From Bradyrhizobium centrolobii (GTDB taxonomy: Bacteria; Pseudomonadota; Alphaproteobacteria; Rhizobiales; Xanthobacteraceae): 64,000 nucleotides of DNA. Location: NCBI RefSeq assembly GCF_001641635.1, contig NZ_LUUB01000118.1, forward strand, positions 37,929 to 101,928, given 5' to 3'. A program made the translations under genes and the position numbers. Shown here piece by piece: positions 43,455-53,275 of this stretch. Under the pieces are notes generated by a model. It was given only the letters and a program-made list of their open reading frames with translations. It did not search any database and had not been told where the DNA came from. Position 1 is the stretch's first letter, and every line of letters starts with the position of its first letter.

Positions 43455-44462
43455 TCAGATCAGCTTCCCCATCGCTACGGCCGTGTCCGCCATCCGGCAT
43501 GAGAAGCCCCACTCGTTGTCGTACCACGACATCACGCGCACCAACGTGCCGTCCATGACCTTGGTCTGATCCATGTGGAAGACGGAGCTGTGCGGATCGT
43601 GGTTGAAGTCGACCGAAACATTGGGACTGTCGGTATAGCCAAGAATCCCCTTGAGTTGCTGGTCGGCGGCGCGCCTGATCGCGGCGTTCACCTCGTCCTT
43701 CGACGTCGCCCTCTTGGCGACGAACTTGAAGTCGACCGCCGAAACGTTCGGCACTGGCGCGCGAATGGCAACGCCGTCAAGTTTGCCGTTCAGTTCCGGC
43801 AGCACGAGGCCGACGGCCTTTGCCGCACCCGTTGAGGTGGGGATCAGCGACATCGCCGCGGCTCGCGCGCGATACAGGTCCTTGTGCAATGTATCCAGCG
43901 TCGGCTGATCGCCGGTATAGGCATGAATCGTTGTCATGAAACCTTTTTCGATCCCGATCGCGTCGTTGAGCACCTTGGCGACCGGCGCCAGACAGTTGGT
44001 CGTGCACGAGGCGTTGGAGACGACCTTGTGCTCCTTCGACAGCCCGTCGTGATTGACGCCGTAAACCACCGTGATGTCGGCGCCGTCGGCCGGCGCCGAG
44101 ACAAGGACGGCCTTTGCGCCTGCTTTGAGATGAGCGGAGGCTTTGGCCTTCGAGTTGAAGATTCCAGTGCATTCGAGTGCGATGTCAACGCCCAGGTCCT
44201 TCCATGGCAGACCTGAGGGATCCTTGATCGCGGTCACCTTGATTTTGCCGTTGCCAACGCTGAGGGCGTCGCCCTCGACCTTGACTTCACCGGGGAAGCG
44301 GCCGTGCACTGAATCATATCGCAGAAGGTGTGCGTTGGTCTCGACTGGGCCGAGGTCGTTGACTGCGACCACTTCGATATCCCTGCGGCCATTTTCGATG
44401 ATGGCCCGGAGAACGTTGCGGCCGATGCGGCCGAATCCGTTGATGGCGACGCGAACGGTCAT
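43455..44462 (-). CDS. gap: Glyceraldehyde-3-phosphate dehydrogenase, type I
   Basis: 335 residues. NAD-binding VAINGFGRIGRNVLRAI at the N-terminus, catalytic cysteine in SNASCTTNCLAPVAKVL, and the phosphate-site segment RARAAAMSLIPTSTGAAKAV. It converts glyceraldehyde 3-phosphate to 1,3-bisphosphoglycerate in glycolysis (or the reverse in the Calvin cycle). Residue 33 region is VVAVNDLG, whose Asp favours NAD over NADP. It stands beside the LacI gene (convergent) and is divergent from the lactate permease (314 bases), outside a pgk/tkt cluster, so it may be a second gap copy serving the carbon block to the right. Confidence 0.95.
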   Translation of the reverse strand: MTVRVAINGFGRIGRNVLRAIIENGRRDIEVVAVNDLGPVETNAHLLRYDSVHGRFPGEVKVEGDALSVGNGKIKVTAIKDPSGLPWKDLGVDIALECTGIFNSKAKASAHLKAGAKAVLVSAPADGADITVVYGVNHDGLSKEHKVVSNASCTTNCLAPVAKVLNDAIGIEKGFMTTIHAYTGDQPTLDTLHKDLYRARAAAMSLIPTSTGAAKAVGLVLPELNGKLDGVAIRAPVPNVSAVDFKFVAKRATSKDEVNAAIRRAADQQLKGILGYTDSPNVSVDFNHDPHSSVFHMDQTKVMDGTLVRVMSWYDNEWGFSCRMADTAVAMGKLI

Positions 44463-44746
44463 TTTTCGGCTCCCTTTCCTGGCACCACGCTCGACAGGTT
44501 TGGATCGTGAAGACTATGACGATTGTTTCAACGCGATCTCCGACAGCCGACCTTGATATGCGGTCGGCCTCGAATGGCTGCTAGCCTCCTCTGGGATCCG
44601 GGCACCTGGTCCTGTGACCACGTGCTCCCTTCAAGAGCCGGAGCATCGCTTAGGAATCTCCTCGCTTTTGCGCGCAACTTTTCGCAATTGCGATCAGGTG
44701 ACCCGGTTCTGCAAAGGGTCGGCGCATGCTAACTTTTGGTTGCGGT

Positions 44747-44760
44747 TTGAGCCAAATCAA
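44747..44760 (+). promoter_or_regulatory. Candidate FNR/FixK-type box
   Basis: TTGAGCCAAATCAA matches TTGAT-N4-ATCAA with one mismatch. It is only 16 bases before the lactate permease ATG, closer than an activating class II site would normally be. It may repress, or the real start may be a later ATG (44825). The rest of the 314-base gap after gap holds nothing else recognisable. Confidence 0.3.
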
Positions 44761-44776
44761 GTCCACGGGAAGTTGA

Positions 44777-46288
44777 ATGGCAGCCTTGATCGCGACGGCT
44801 CCGCTTGCCCTGATCATCGTCCTGATGGCCGCATTGCGGTGGTCGGCCGCCAATGCTGGACTGGTCGGGCTCGTGGCGGCCTCGGTTGGCGCAGTCGGAT
44901 TCTTCGGCTTCGGAACCAGCATCCACGCTGAGCAGGGCATTGTTGGAGCGTTCCTCGGAACCGGCGCGGAGGCGGTTTTCTCGGCCGTTGACATCCTGTG
45001 GATCATCCTGCCGGCCTTGTCTCTCTATGAGCTGCAGCAGCGTTCGGGTGCGATCGATGCCATCCGGACGGGACTGATGAGTTTGTCCTCGGACAAGACC
45101 CTGCTTGCCCTCGTCATTGCCTGGTTCTTTGCGTCGTTCATGGAAGGAGCGGCGGGGTTCGGCACGCCAATCGCTCTCGCTGCGCCGCTCCTGGTCAGTC
45201 TCGGCTTCACACCCGTCGTGGCGGTCGCCTTACCGCTCATTGGTCACGTCGCGGGCACTTCTTTTGGCGCGCTCGGCACGCCGATCCTCGCACAGACCGA
45301 CGTGTCTGGCATCAGCGGCAACAGCATCGCGCCACCGACGGCACTGCTGCACGCAAGCCTGGCGCCTTTGCTGGTGCTTTCGATCGTGTTCATCGCAGGC
45401 ACTGGACGTTTCCAGCCAAATTACGCGGCGTGGGCCATGGTCGCCGCCGTCTGTTTCCTGCTGCCGTACCTGGCGTTGGCCACGTGGGTGGGACCAGAGC
45501 TGCCGACGATCGGCGGAGCGCTTGCCGGCGGATCGGCATTTGCTTTTATCCTCAGGCGGATGCAGGTGCAGCAAGCTGAAACCCTGGATGCGAGATCGCT
45601 TGCCATTGCTGGTCTGCCGTATGCCGTGCTGGTCGGCTTGATCCTCGTGACGCGACTCGGTCCGCAGATCCGCGATGCGCTGCGGCACGTTGTGCTCGAA
45701 TGGGCGCTGCCTGGACCGTTCGGCGGCCGTATCGAGCCCCTCTATCATCCGGGGACCATGCTGCTCGCCGGATTTCTGTTCGGCGGGCTCTTGCAGGGGT
45801 GCAAGATTGCCGATCTGGGCTATGCCGTCACGGCTGCCGCTCGTCGACTGGTTCCCGTCGCCGCTGCCTTGTTTGCGATGCTCGCCATAGCCCGGCTGAT
45901 GGTCCATGCGGGAATGATAGAGACGCTGGCGGCGACGGCCACTCGGATCGGTCAGGCATGGCCGCTGCTTGCTCCTTCAGTTGGGGCAATCGGTTCCTTC
46001 ATCACCGGCTCGACAACCGTCTCCAATATCCTCCTGACGGATCTGCAGCAGGCAGCGGCTGCCGGGCTCGGCTTGCCGGTGCTTGCACTGATCGCCGCTC
46101 AGGGATTCGGAGCAGCCGTCGGCAATTGTGCGGCTCTGCACAACATCATCACGGGCGCCGCAACGGTCGGCTTGCAAGGACGCGAAGGCGATATTCTGAG
46201 AAAGACGGGACCGGTTTGTCTTGGATACCTCGCGCTCGGAGGCGTTCTGGGGCTGATGCTCGCTCGATGGTTCCCCTTTAGAAGTTGA
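44777..46288 (+). CDS. L-lactate permease family (LctP)
   Basis: 503 residues with about 12 membrane helices, somewhat shorter than the 550 of E. coli LldP. Family stretches are SFMEGAAGFGTPIALAAPLL, LIGHVAGTSFGALGTPILAQ and SVGAIGSFITGSTTVSNILL followed by AQGFGAAVGNCAALHNIITG. It moves lactate or glycolate with protons. GGGAAG lies about five bases before ATG 44777, supporting that start. It precedes a D-2-hydroxyacid dehydrogenase on the same strand, which fits lactate exchange. Glycolate, a product of the OiaT route, is also a known substrate of this family. Confidence 0.92.
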   Translation: MAALIATAPLALIIVLMAALRWSAANAGLVGLVAASVGAVGFFGFGTSIHAEQGIVGAFLGTGAEAVFSAVDILWIILPALSLYELQQRSGAIDAIRTGLMSLSSDKTLLALVIAWFFASFMEGAAGFGTPIALAAPLLVSLGFTPVVAVALPLIGHVAGTSFGALGTPILAQTDVSGISGNSIAPPTALLHASLAPLLVLSIVFIAGTGRFQPNYAAWAMVAAVCFLLPYLALATWVGPELPTIGGALAGGSAFAFILRRMQVQQAETLDARSLAIAGLPYAVLVGLILVTRLGPQIRDALRHVVLEWALPGPFGGRIEPLYHPGTMLLAGFLFGGLLQGCKIADLGYAVTAAARRLVPVAAALFAMLAIARLMVHAGMIETLAATATRIGQAWPLLAPSVGAIGSFITGSTTVSNILLTDLQQAAAAGLGLPVLALIAAQGFGAAVGNCAALHNIITGAATVGLQGREGDILRKTGPVCLGYLALGGVLGLMLARWFPFRS

Positions 46289-46470
46289 GAGACGACCGGA
46301 CTCCGTGTGCCATGTTTGCTGATCGGGGGAGCGAAAGTGGTTCAGCAGCATTGTCCCATCAGGGAGCCAGCGGCTGGACTGAATCCCGCCATCAATGTGG
46401 GGTTGCATAGGGATCGGATTGTGTAAACTCATCCGAGCCGTGAACCCGTGCTCTGACCCGGGAGGCCACA

Positions 46471-47484
46471 ATGAACATTGCCATGTTCGAGACCGAGGAA
46501 TGGGAGCGTCAGGCCTGCGCCCGCCTCGAGCCGCACCATCGCGTACGATGCGTTGCCGAGGCGCTGGACGCGCGGAATGCAGCTGGCTTTTCCGACGCCG
46601 AGGTCGCCAGCCCATTCATCAATTCACGGCTTGACGCATCGGTCCTTTCGCAATTCCCGAGGTTGAAGCTGATCGCGACGCGATCCACCGGGTACGATCA
46701 CATCGATCTTCATCACTGCGCCACGCACGGGATTGTTGTCTCGAACGTGCCTGATTACGGCGACTCGACCGTCGCTGAGCACGCTTTCGCCCTGCTGTTG
46801 GGCGTTGCGCGCAACCTTGTGGAGGCGGTGGAGCGGACGCGGCGAGGCCGCTTCACGCAGACCGGGCTGCGGGGGTTCGAGCTGCGCGACCGGGTGATCG
46901 GCGTGGTCGGTACCGGTCGCATCGGGCTCCGTGTGATCGAAATCGCTCGCGGCTTCGGCATGAACGTTCTTGCTTACGATCTCCGACCGGACGAAGCGGC
47001 TGCTACCCGGCTCAACTTTGCCTACACGACCCTCGACCAGCTCTTATCCGATGCCGATGTCGTGACGCTGCATGTTCCGGCAACATCTGGCACCGTTCGC
47101 ATGCTCTCAGATCGCGAGTTCTCCCTCATGAAGCCGGGTGCAATCCTGATCAATACGGCACGCGGCCATATCGTTGAGGTTGAAGCGCTGGTGCGGGCGC
47201 TCGCTGATGGCAGGCTCCGTGGCGCTGGCCTCGACGTCCTGCCGCAGGAGCCCCTGATCCGCGAAGAAGCGGCCATCTTCCACCAGGAGGCGGTCCGCGA
47301 CGCCAACGATTTCAAGGCGCTCGTCGCGAACCATGTGTTGCTGCGCTTTCCCAATGTGATTGTCACTCCGCACAATGCCTACAACACCGACGCTGCACTG
47401 GGGCGGATCATCGCGACGACACTTGCCAACATCGAGGCATTTGCGCAGGGGACACCGCAGAACGTTGTATCGGCGGCGCGTTGA
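46471..47484 (+). CDS. D-isomer 2-hydroxyacid dehydrogenase (D-lactate dehydrogenase type)
   Basis: 337 residues. The nucleotide motif is VIGVVGTGRIGLRVIEIARG; the catalytic Arg is in ILINTARGHIVE, Glu in DVLPQEPLI and His in VIVTPHNAYNT. The early part (LKLIATRSTGYDHIDLHHCA; STVAEHAFALLLGVAR) is typical of fermentative D-lactate dehydrogenases of the LdhA/Hdh branch. It reduces pyruvate to D-lactate with NADH, or a related 2-oxoacid. Its position after a lactate permease supports lactate. GGGAGG is upstream of ATG 46471. Confidence 0.88.
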   Translation: MNIAMFETEEWERQACARLEPHHRVRCVAEALDARNAAGFSDAEVASPFINSRLDASVLSQFPRLKLIATRSTGYDHIDLHHCATHGIVVSNVPDYGDSTVAEHAFALLLGVARNLVEAVERTRRGRFTQTGLRGFELRDRVIGVVGTGRIGLRVIEIARGFGMNVLAYDLRPDEAAATRLNFAYTTLDQLLSDADVVTLHVPATSGTVRMLSDREFSLMKPGAILINTARGHIVEVEALVRALADGRLRGAGLDVLPQEPLIREEAAIFHQEAVRDANDFKALVANHVLLRFPNVIVTPHNAYNTDAALGRIIATTLANIEAFAQGTPQNVVSAAR

Positions 47485-47575
47485 AATTAGCGCCGGAGGC
47501 GATCTCACCCCCTCAGGCTTCCGAGCTCTTCGTGGCTTGCGCCGCCGGCCGGCCGCGCAGTCAGTGTTCGTGTGA

Positions 47576-49066
47576 TCACGAGGGACGGGTAAGCGGCACG
47601 CTGGTCCGGTCGCCCGGGTGCAGGACGATATGCCGGTCGCCGACCGCGATGGAGATCGCTTCCGCCCCACTTCGATCGCTCGCCAGCGTGAGTTCATCCT
47701 GAGTTATGTCTACGCTGAGCGTGTGCTGGCGATAGCGGAGGCGAAATGCAAGCCGGCGCAGTTCGTCTGGCAGTGCCGGATGAAAATGTAATTCTTCGCC
47801 GCGCAGCTCCAGCCCGGTGAAGCAGCGCTGCAGCAGGTCGATCGTGCCCGCCATGGCGCCGAGATGGATGCCTTCGCGTGTGGTCCCTCCTTGAATATCG
47901 CCAATGTCGCTTTGCAGAGCTTCCGTGAACAGCGACCAGGAGCGCTGCCGGCAGGAGCGCGCCAATACCCATGCATGCGCAATGGCACTCAAGGTGGAGC
48001 CGTGCGAGCTGCGGCGCAAATAATAGTCGATGGTTCTGGGGATCGTGCCAGGATTGAACGTGTAGCCGAGGCGGTCGAAGAGCTCGGCCAGTTCTTCTGC
48101 GGAAAACAGGTAGAACACCATCAGGACGTCGGCCTGCTTGGAGAGCTTATAGCGATTGGGCGTGTCGCTCTCTGCCTCGAGGATCAGATCGAGGCGCATG
48201 ATGTTTGGATATTTTCGCCTATAGGCGTCCCAGTCAAACTCCTGCAGCGCCTCATAGCCCTCAAACTGGCTGAGAATTCCGTTATCATGGAAAGGCAGGT
48301 ATAGCTTGCCGCTGACATGCTCCCAACGCGCGAGTTCCTCCTGCTCGATCCGCAAGCGCTGGCACAGTTCGTGACAGCGTTCCTTCGGCAGCAGTTCAAA
48401 GAGGTCGAGCGCGCGAGCGATGCACCAGACGGCCATGACGTTGGTGTAAGCGTTGTTATCCAGCCCCGGCATCTCGCGGTCAAGGTAGCCGTCATGGAAT
48501 TCATCCGGGCCCATGATGCCGCGAATGTCATAACGGCCGCGCGCTTCGTTCCATTGCGCAATGCTGGCCCAGAAGCGCGCGATCTCGAACATCAACTCGG
48601 CGCCGAAGGAATAGAGGAACTCGGCATCGCCCGTGGCCTGGTAGTACTGCCAGACATTGTAGGCGACCGCCGCGCCGACATGGCGTTGAAGATGGGTATC
48701 GTCCTTGATCCAATTGCCGGACCGCGGGTTGAAGTACATGACGTCGGTCTCTTCGCGCCCATCACTGCCGCTCTGCCATGGGTACATGGCGCCGCGGAAT
48801 CCGGCTTGCTGAGCCGCCCAGCGCGCCTCATCGAGACGTCGATAGCGGTAAAGCAGCAGGGCCCGGGCCAGGATCGGCAGCCGGAGGATCAGGAACGGGA
48901 AGATGAACAGCTCGTCCCAGAAGATGTGGCCACGGTACCCCTCGCCGTGCCAGCCCCGGGCGGGGATGCCGGCGTCCAACTCCATGCTGTGGCTGGAGGC
49001 TGTCTGGAGTAGATGAAACAGATGCAGGCGCACGGCAAAATGCGCATCGTCCGCTTCGTCGCTCAC
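47576..49066 (-). pseudogene. GH65 disaccharide phosphorylase, C-terminal part (frameshifted)
   Basis: Catalytic barrel and C-terminal domains of a GH65 enzyme. Key strings: GWHGEGYRGHIFWDELFIFP (WDEL at 50-53), then IRGIMGPDEFHDGYLD, whose Glu189 is the general acid of maltose/trehalose phosphorylases, and the phosphate-site segment HGSTLSAIAHAWVLARS. The nominal GTG start at 49066 is inside the domain; the upstream half is in the neighbouring frame. Joined, the protein would be about 1090 residues: beta-phosphoglucomutase fused to GH65 phosphorylase, splitting a disaccharide with phosphate and then handling beta-glucose 1-phosphate. Confidence 0.85.
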
Positions 49067-50853
49067 GATCTCGAGCAGGTCGAGGTCGCTGCGCTCCCAT
49101 AAATGCGCCAGACACTTTCATGGGTTTGCAGGAGGGCATCAAAGCTTTCGGCCCGCACGATGGCAGTGCGCGCGGCGGTTTCCGGATCCGCGATTGCGCG
49201 ATCCCTGGAGGTATAAAGCGCGACGATCTTCTCGATTTCAGTGCTGAGGCCCGGCCTGACATCAAGGACGATGTCGTAGCCAACACGCGCCGCTTCCTTG
49301 ATTGGGCGTTTGTCGACGGCGACATCGTGTCCGCGTATTCTTATGTCCATCCGTGCGGCCTGTGCGATCCGCAATTGTGACTGCGTCGTGTCGACCTCGA
49401 GCAGCATGGAGCAAGGTGCAATCGCGGCCGCTTCGCACACGCGCAGATGCTTGCTTTCAAATGCTTTGTAGCGCGGCACGCCGGTATTGGCGACATCGCC
49501 GTCCAGCATGGCGCGCACCGTGAGCCGGCCGGACCAGTTCTCCGAGGTAATGGTGACATGCTGGCCGGCGAGGTGCTTGGCGTCCATGTGCACGAAGCGA
49601 CGCTCGGCGAGGCTGGTTTCCCGTCCGTGCGGGTCGCGTATCCGCAAAGTTCGCAAGTAGAGACCGCGGCGCAGATCGAGCGCTAGCCGATATTCAAGGA
49701 TTTCGACGAGATGAAGGTCGAACCACTCTCCCTCGTCTATTCGGAAGGTCAGTGGCAGCCAGTTGGGGAGGTTGACCAGGTCCTCGTGCTCGATGGACCG
49801 ACCATCGATCCGTGTCGTGAGGCGGTTGTAGCCGCCGGCCAGATACGTGCCGGGATAGTACAAGTTGTCAGCGCGCGCCTCGGCGGCGGCTCCGCGGGTC
49901 ACGAAGTACCCGTTGCCCACAGCGAACAGGGTTTCGCGACGGCCCTCCAGGGCAGGATCAAAACCTTCATGGGCAAACAGCCAAGGGTCCGGCCGAGCAT
50001 GGGCGGCGGGATGGCGAGTCTCGGTCCCCTGTTGCGCGATGAACGGGTCAAGTCGGTGCACATCGGGCTTGGCGCCGACTCGTCGCGGCGTCGGCCCATC
50101 TTCCAATTCCAAATCGATCTGGTTGAGGTCAGCGACGACGATATCGGCTCCGGCGTTCTCCAGGTCCGCACCATGGCCGGTGCGGTCGATCCCGATGACG
50201 AGTCCGAAACCACCCGCTCGTCCCGCCGTCACGCCGGCGATCGCGTCCTCAATGACGACGGTGCGCTCGGGCGAGGTCCCCAGCCGCCGCGCCGCCGCAA
50301 GAAAGGTGTCAGGCGCCGGCTTCCCGGGCAGCCCCAAAGTTGCGGCATCGCGTCCATCAATGCGGACGTCGAAGAGGTGATCGAGCCGTGCCGTTTGCAG
50401 GATCTGTTGGCAATTGCGGCTCGCCGAAACCACCGCCGTCTTGAGGCCGAGCGCGCGCACGCGCCGGATCAAGGCCACTGTGGACGGATAAATATCTACT
50501 CCTTTGCTGCGTATTCCTTCGAGAAACAGTCCGTCCTTACGCCGGGCAAGGCCCTGGACAGTTTCGACCTCGGGACCATCGGGCTCGCCGCCTGCCGCTA
50601 CGTTCGTGCCTCGGGCTGCCATAAAGGCACGAATAGCTTCTTCGCGCGGACGCCCATCGATGTACCTGCGATAGTCCTCGAGCGTGAACGGCGCAAAGGC
50701 AACGCCGGTACGACGGGCGCGCTCTCCGAAAAAAACATCGAACGTTTTCTTCCACGCGTGGAAATGGAGCCCCGCCGTATCGGTAACCACGCCATCGAGA
50801 TCAAAGGCGACGGCATCAAAGTGCGACGGAACAAGAGCGGCTTTGCGAGACAT
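49063..50853 (-). pseudogene. Beta-phosphoglucomutase (HAD) fused to GH65 N-terminal domain (frameshifted)
   Basis: 596 codons. Residues 10-245 are a HAD phosphomutase: nucleophile and acid Asp18/Asp20 in AFDLDGVVTDTAGLHFHAW, Ser in TAVVSASRNCQQ, Lys in GLPGKPAPDTFLAAARRLG, and VVIEDAIAGVTAGRAGGFGL. From about 290 the GH65 N-terminal domain follows (ETLFAVGNGYFVTRGA; LPNWLPLTFRIDEGEWFDLH). The frame fails at HESVWRIYGSAAT. Adding one G to the GG at 49108-49109 (complement) restores VWAHLWERSDLDLLE and joins the downstream frame. The next genes on this strand are intact, so this is a single-base lesion or a consensus error. Confidence 0.85.
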
Positions 50854-50879
50854 CTCTCGGGCTCACGGAGCTGTCGTTA

Positions 50880-51000
50880 TCAGAGTTGCGAAAGCACAAT
50901 GCGATCTTCGATCTGATCTTCCTTCATCTCCGCGAAGATATCGTTGATCTCGCCTAGTGGCCGCTCGGAGACTGTGGTCTTCACCTTGCCTTCGGCCGAA
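50880..51000 (-). pseudogene. Alcohol dehydrogenase C-terminal remnant
   Basis: One frame gives AEGKVKTTVSERPLGEINDI then FAEMKEDQIEDRIVLSQL and a TGA at 50882-50880. This is the end of a zinc alcohol dehydrogenase (pattern GKVK-x-x-V, L-x-x-INDIF-x-x-M, RIVL). The rest of the gene is missing or out of frame; up to glucokinase (51265) I see no more of it. It lies directly upstream of the phosphomutase start. Confidence 0.6.
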
Positions 51001-51264
51001 GGCGATCGCTTTGAAGGATGCCGTGTTCAGGGCGCCCGGACGATAAGCCTGAGGGGCACTCACTCACGGGCGCAGCCCAAGCGTGTCCGCTGACGCAACG
51101 GTATCACGTGCCCGCGGAAGTTGCGACTTGAAACATCTTCCGGTCCTCTCTTCCACGTCGGTCCCGCATTTTCATTCGCGAAATGGTTGAATGCAGCAGG
51201 ATTGCTGTCCCTTTTGCATTGGCATGCCGGAACCATACCGAGCGTGAGTCCAGCGCTGGCCAGC

Positions 51265-52209
51265 TCAAAGGGAGTGGCTTCGCTCCGCATATACTGCTGC
51301 ACCCAGAAGGCCAGCATGAGGACGCAAAATCTGGTCGATGGGTATCCCATCCAAATATGACCTGAACCGTCCTTTCTCGATGAAGGCCTCAGTGAGCGCC
51401 GCCACATCCCACAGCGGCTGCAGTCCGCGGCAGAGGCCGCCAGTGATGACGACCCCTCCGCCGGTCAGAAGAGTCAGGGCCAGACTGCCAGCGGTCGAAC
51501 CGAGGATGGATGAAAAGATCCTTATCGCCTCACGGCAGGTGGGACACTGGCCCGCTGCAGCGCGGGCCGAAACGTCTTTTGGATCCTGCACATCGATCGT
51601 CAGCCCATTGATGTTGGCCAAAGTTGTTGCAATCGCCAAAAGCCCTGATCCGGACAGCAATCGCTCAACTGACACGTGCGGATACTGACCCTGGAGATGC
51701 GACAGGATCTCTGCTTGGAGGCGGTCCATCGGGGCGAATGTGGCATGTCCGGCCTCACTCGGGAGGCCTACAAGTGTACCCGCCTGATTGAGGAGAAAGG
51801 CAACACCGAGGCCCGTCCCGGGGCCAATCACGAGGGAAGGCTGCCTTGGATCGCGAGTTCCCGTCTTTACGGAACTGATCTCTTCGGGCTGCATCGTGGC
51901 AACAGACAATGCCTGTGCGACGAGATCATTGATGACAACTAACTTGCGCAAACCGAGCCGCTGGCGCACATCCGCAATCGAGAAATGCCAAGCGCTGTTG
52001 CTGAACCTTACCTCATCGCCCAGTACAGGGCCTGCTACAGCAAGCACCGCCTCTTCCACCATTGGAGCGCCTGACAGATAGTCCTGCGCTGCTTCGACGA
52101 GGCTCGGATATTGAGCAGCGGGGAGCTTGCGTACGACGTGCGGATACTTGCCAGCCTCCGCGATCGCAAACCTTGCGTTGGTTCCACCGATGTCCCCGAC
52201 AAGCCGCAT
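51265..52209 (-). CDS. glk: Glucokinase
   Basis: 314 residues of the bacterial Glk family. It begins MRLVGDIGGTNARFAIAEAG (phosphate loop), with INDLVAQALSV and the catalytic base Asp, LVIGPGTGLGVAFLL, LPSEAGHATFAPMD (substrate Glu) and VVITGGLCRGLQPLWD. It makes glucose 6-phosphate from glucose released by the GH65 phosphorylase upstream in the map. It is divergent from the PfkB kinase gene, 64 bases apart, so the two are probably co-controlled. Confidence 0.93.
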   Translation of the reverse strand: MRLVGDIGGTNARFAIAEAGKYPHVVRKLPAAQYPSLVEAAQDYLSGAPMVEEAVLAVAGPVLGDEVRFSNSAWHFSIADVRQRLGLRKLVVINDLVAQALSVATMQPEEISSVKTGTRDPRQPSLVIGPGTGLGVAFLLNQAGTLVGLPSEAGHATFAPMDRLQAEILSHLQGQYPHVSVERLLSGSGLLAIATTLANINGLTIDVQDPKDVSARAAAGQCPTCREAIRIFSSILGSTAGSLALTLLTGGGVVITGGLCRGLQPLWDVAALTEAFIEKGRFRSYLDGIPIDQILRPHAGLLGAAVYAERSHSL

Positions 52210-52273
52210 GGCGCTCAGCCTCTAAGGATGATAATTTTCGAACTTTCTATCCCCAGGCGAGAAGGCTTGCGAC

Positions 52274-53275
52274 ATGATACAGCAGCCGGAGATAGCCTCA
52301 AAGCCGATCGTTACACTGACGCTGAGCCCGACCATCGATCTTGCGTTCCTGTCGAACGAGATCAGACCGATCCGTAAGAACCGTGCAGTAGAACAGCGCA
52401 CTGACGCAGGGGGCGGCGGCATAAATGTCGCGCGGGTGCTGAAGGAGTTGGGCGCAGGAGCCTACGCCATTTACCTCGCCGGCGGCGCAACCGGACGCGT
52501 CCTGAACGAACTTGTCGCGAAATCGGACGTGCCGGCAAAATGCATCGACATATCCGGCGGCACGCGCATCAGTTTTACCGTCTTCGAAGAGATTTCGGGG
52601 CTGGAGTATCGTTTCGTAAGCGAAGGCTGTACGCTCGTCGAGGCAGAGTGGCAATCGGCTCTCTCGCACCTTAAGGAATGCGATGCAGACTACATCGTCG
52701 CGAGCGGTAGCCTGCCGCCCGGTGTTCCCGTCGATTTTTACGCCCGCCTGGCGAGCATTGTGCGGAGCAACGGTGCACGCTTGATTCTTGACACCTCGGG
52801 GCCTGCGCTCCAAGCGGCGATGTCGGCAGGAGGCATTTATCTCGCCAAGCCCAGTGTCGGGGAGTTCGAGGTGTTGACGCACAGAAAGTTCGAATCAGCC
52901 GAAGAGATTGTCGATGCCGCGACGTCCTTGGTCGCCAGTGGGTCCGTCGAAAACCTTGCTGTGACCATGGGACGTGATGGCGCAGTGCTCGCAACTCGCT
53001 CAGGTACGTTACGGCTAAGAGGTCCCAAGGTGAAGCCCGTGAGCGCAGTCGGGGCGGGCGATAGTTTTGTGGCGGGCATGACTTTCGCGCTCGCACGCCG
53101 GGAAAATGCTGAGGATGCGTTCATGCTCGGCATGGCCGCCGGTGCAGCTGCCGTCCTGACCCAAGGCACCCAATTGTGCCGGCGAGAAGATGTCGAGCGT
53201 CTCCATGCGGAAGTGGTGGCAGAGCGTGCGTCCATAAAGCCGACCTCGACCTCGCGGTCGCTCCGTAATGGATGA
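52274..53275 (+). CDS. pfkB: PfkB-type phosphofructokinase
   Basis: 333 residues of the ribokinase-like PfkB family, closest to Pfk-2/1-phosphofructokinase. Substrate side: TLSPTIDLAFLSNEIRPIRK and GGGGINVARVLKELGAGAYA. Catalytic side: KPVSAVGAGDSFVAGMTFAL with the GAGDS base. It supplies fructose 1,6-bisphosphate, a step many rhizobia lack because they use the Entner-Doudoroff route. It overlaps the next gene, a P-type ATPase, by ATGA, so the two are translationally coupled. Confidence 0.88.
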   Translation: MIQQPEIASKPIVTLTLSPTIDLAFLSNEIRPIRKNRAVEQRTDAGGGGINVARVLKELGAGAYAIYLAGGATGRVLNELVAKSDVPAKCIDISGGTRISFTVFEEISGLEYRFVSEGCTLVEAEWQSALSHLKECDADYIVASGSLPPGVPVDFYARLASIVRSNGARLILDTSGPALQAAMSAGGIYLAKPSVGEFEVLTHRKFESAEEIVDAATSLVASGSVENLAVTMGRDGAVLATRSGTLRLRGPKVKPVSAVGAGDSFVAGMTFALARRENAEDAFMLGMAAGAAAVLTQGTQLCRREDVERLHAEVVAERASIKPTSTSRSLRNG

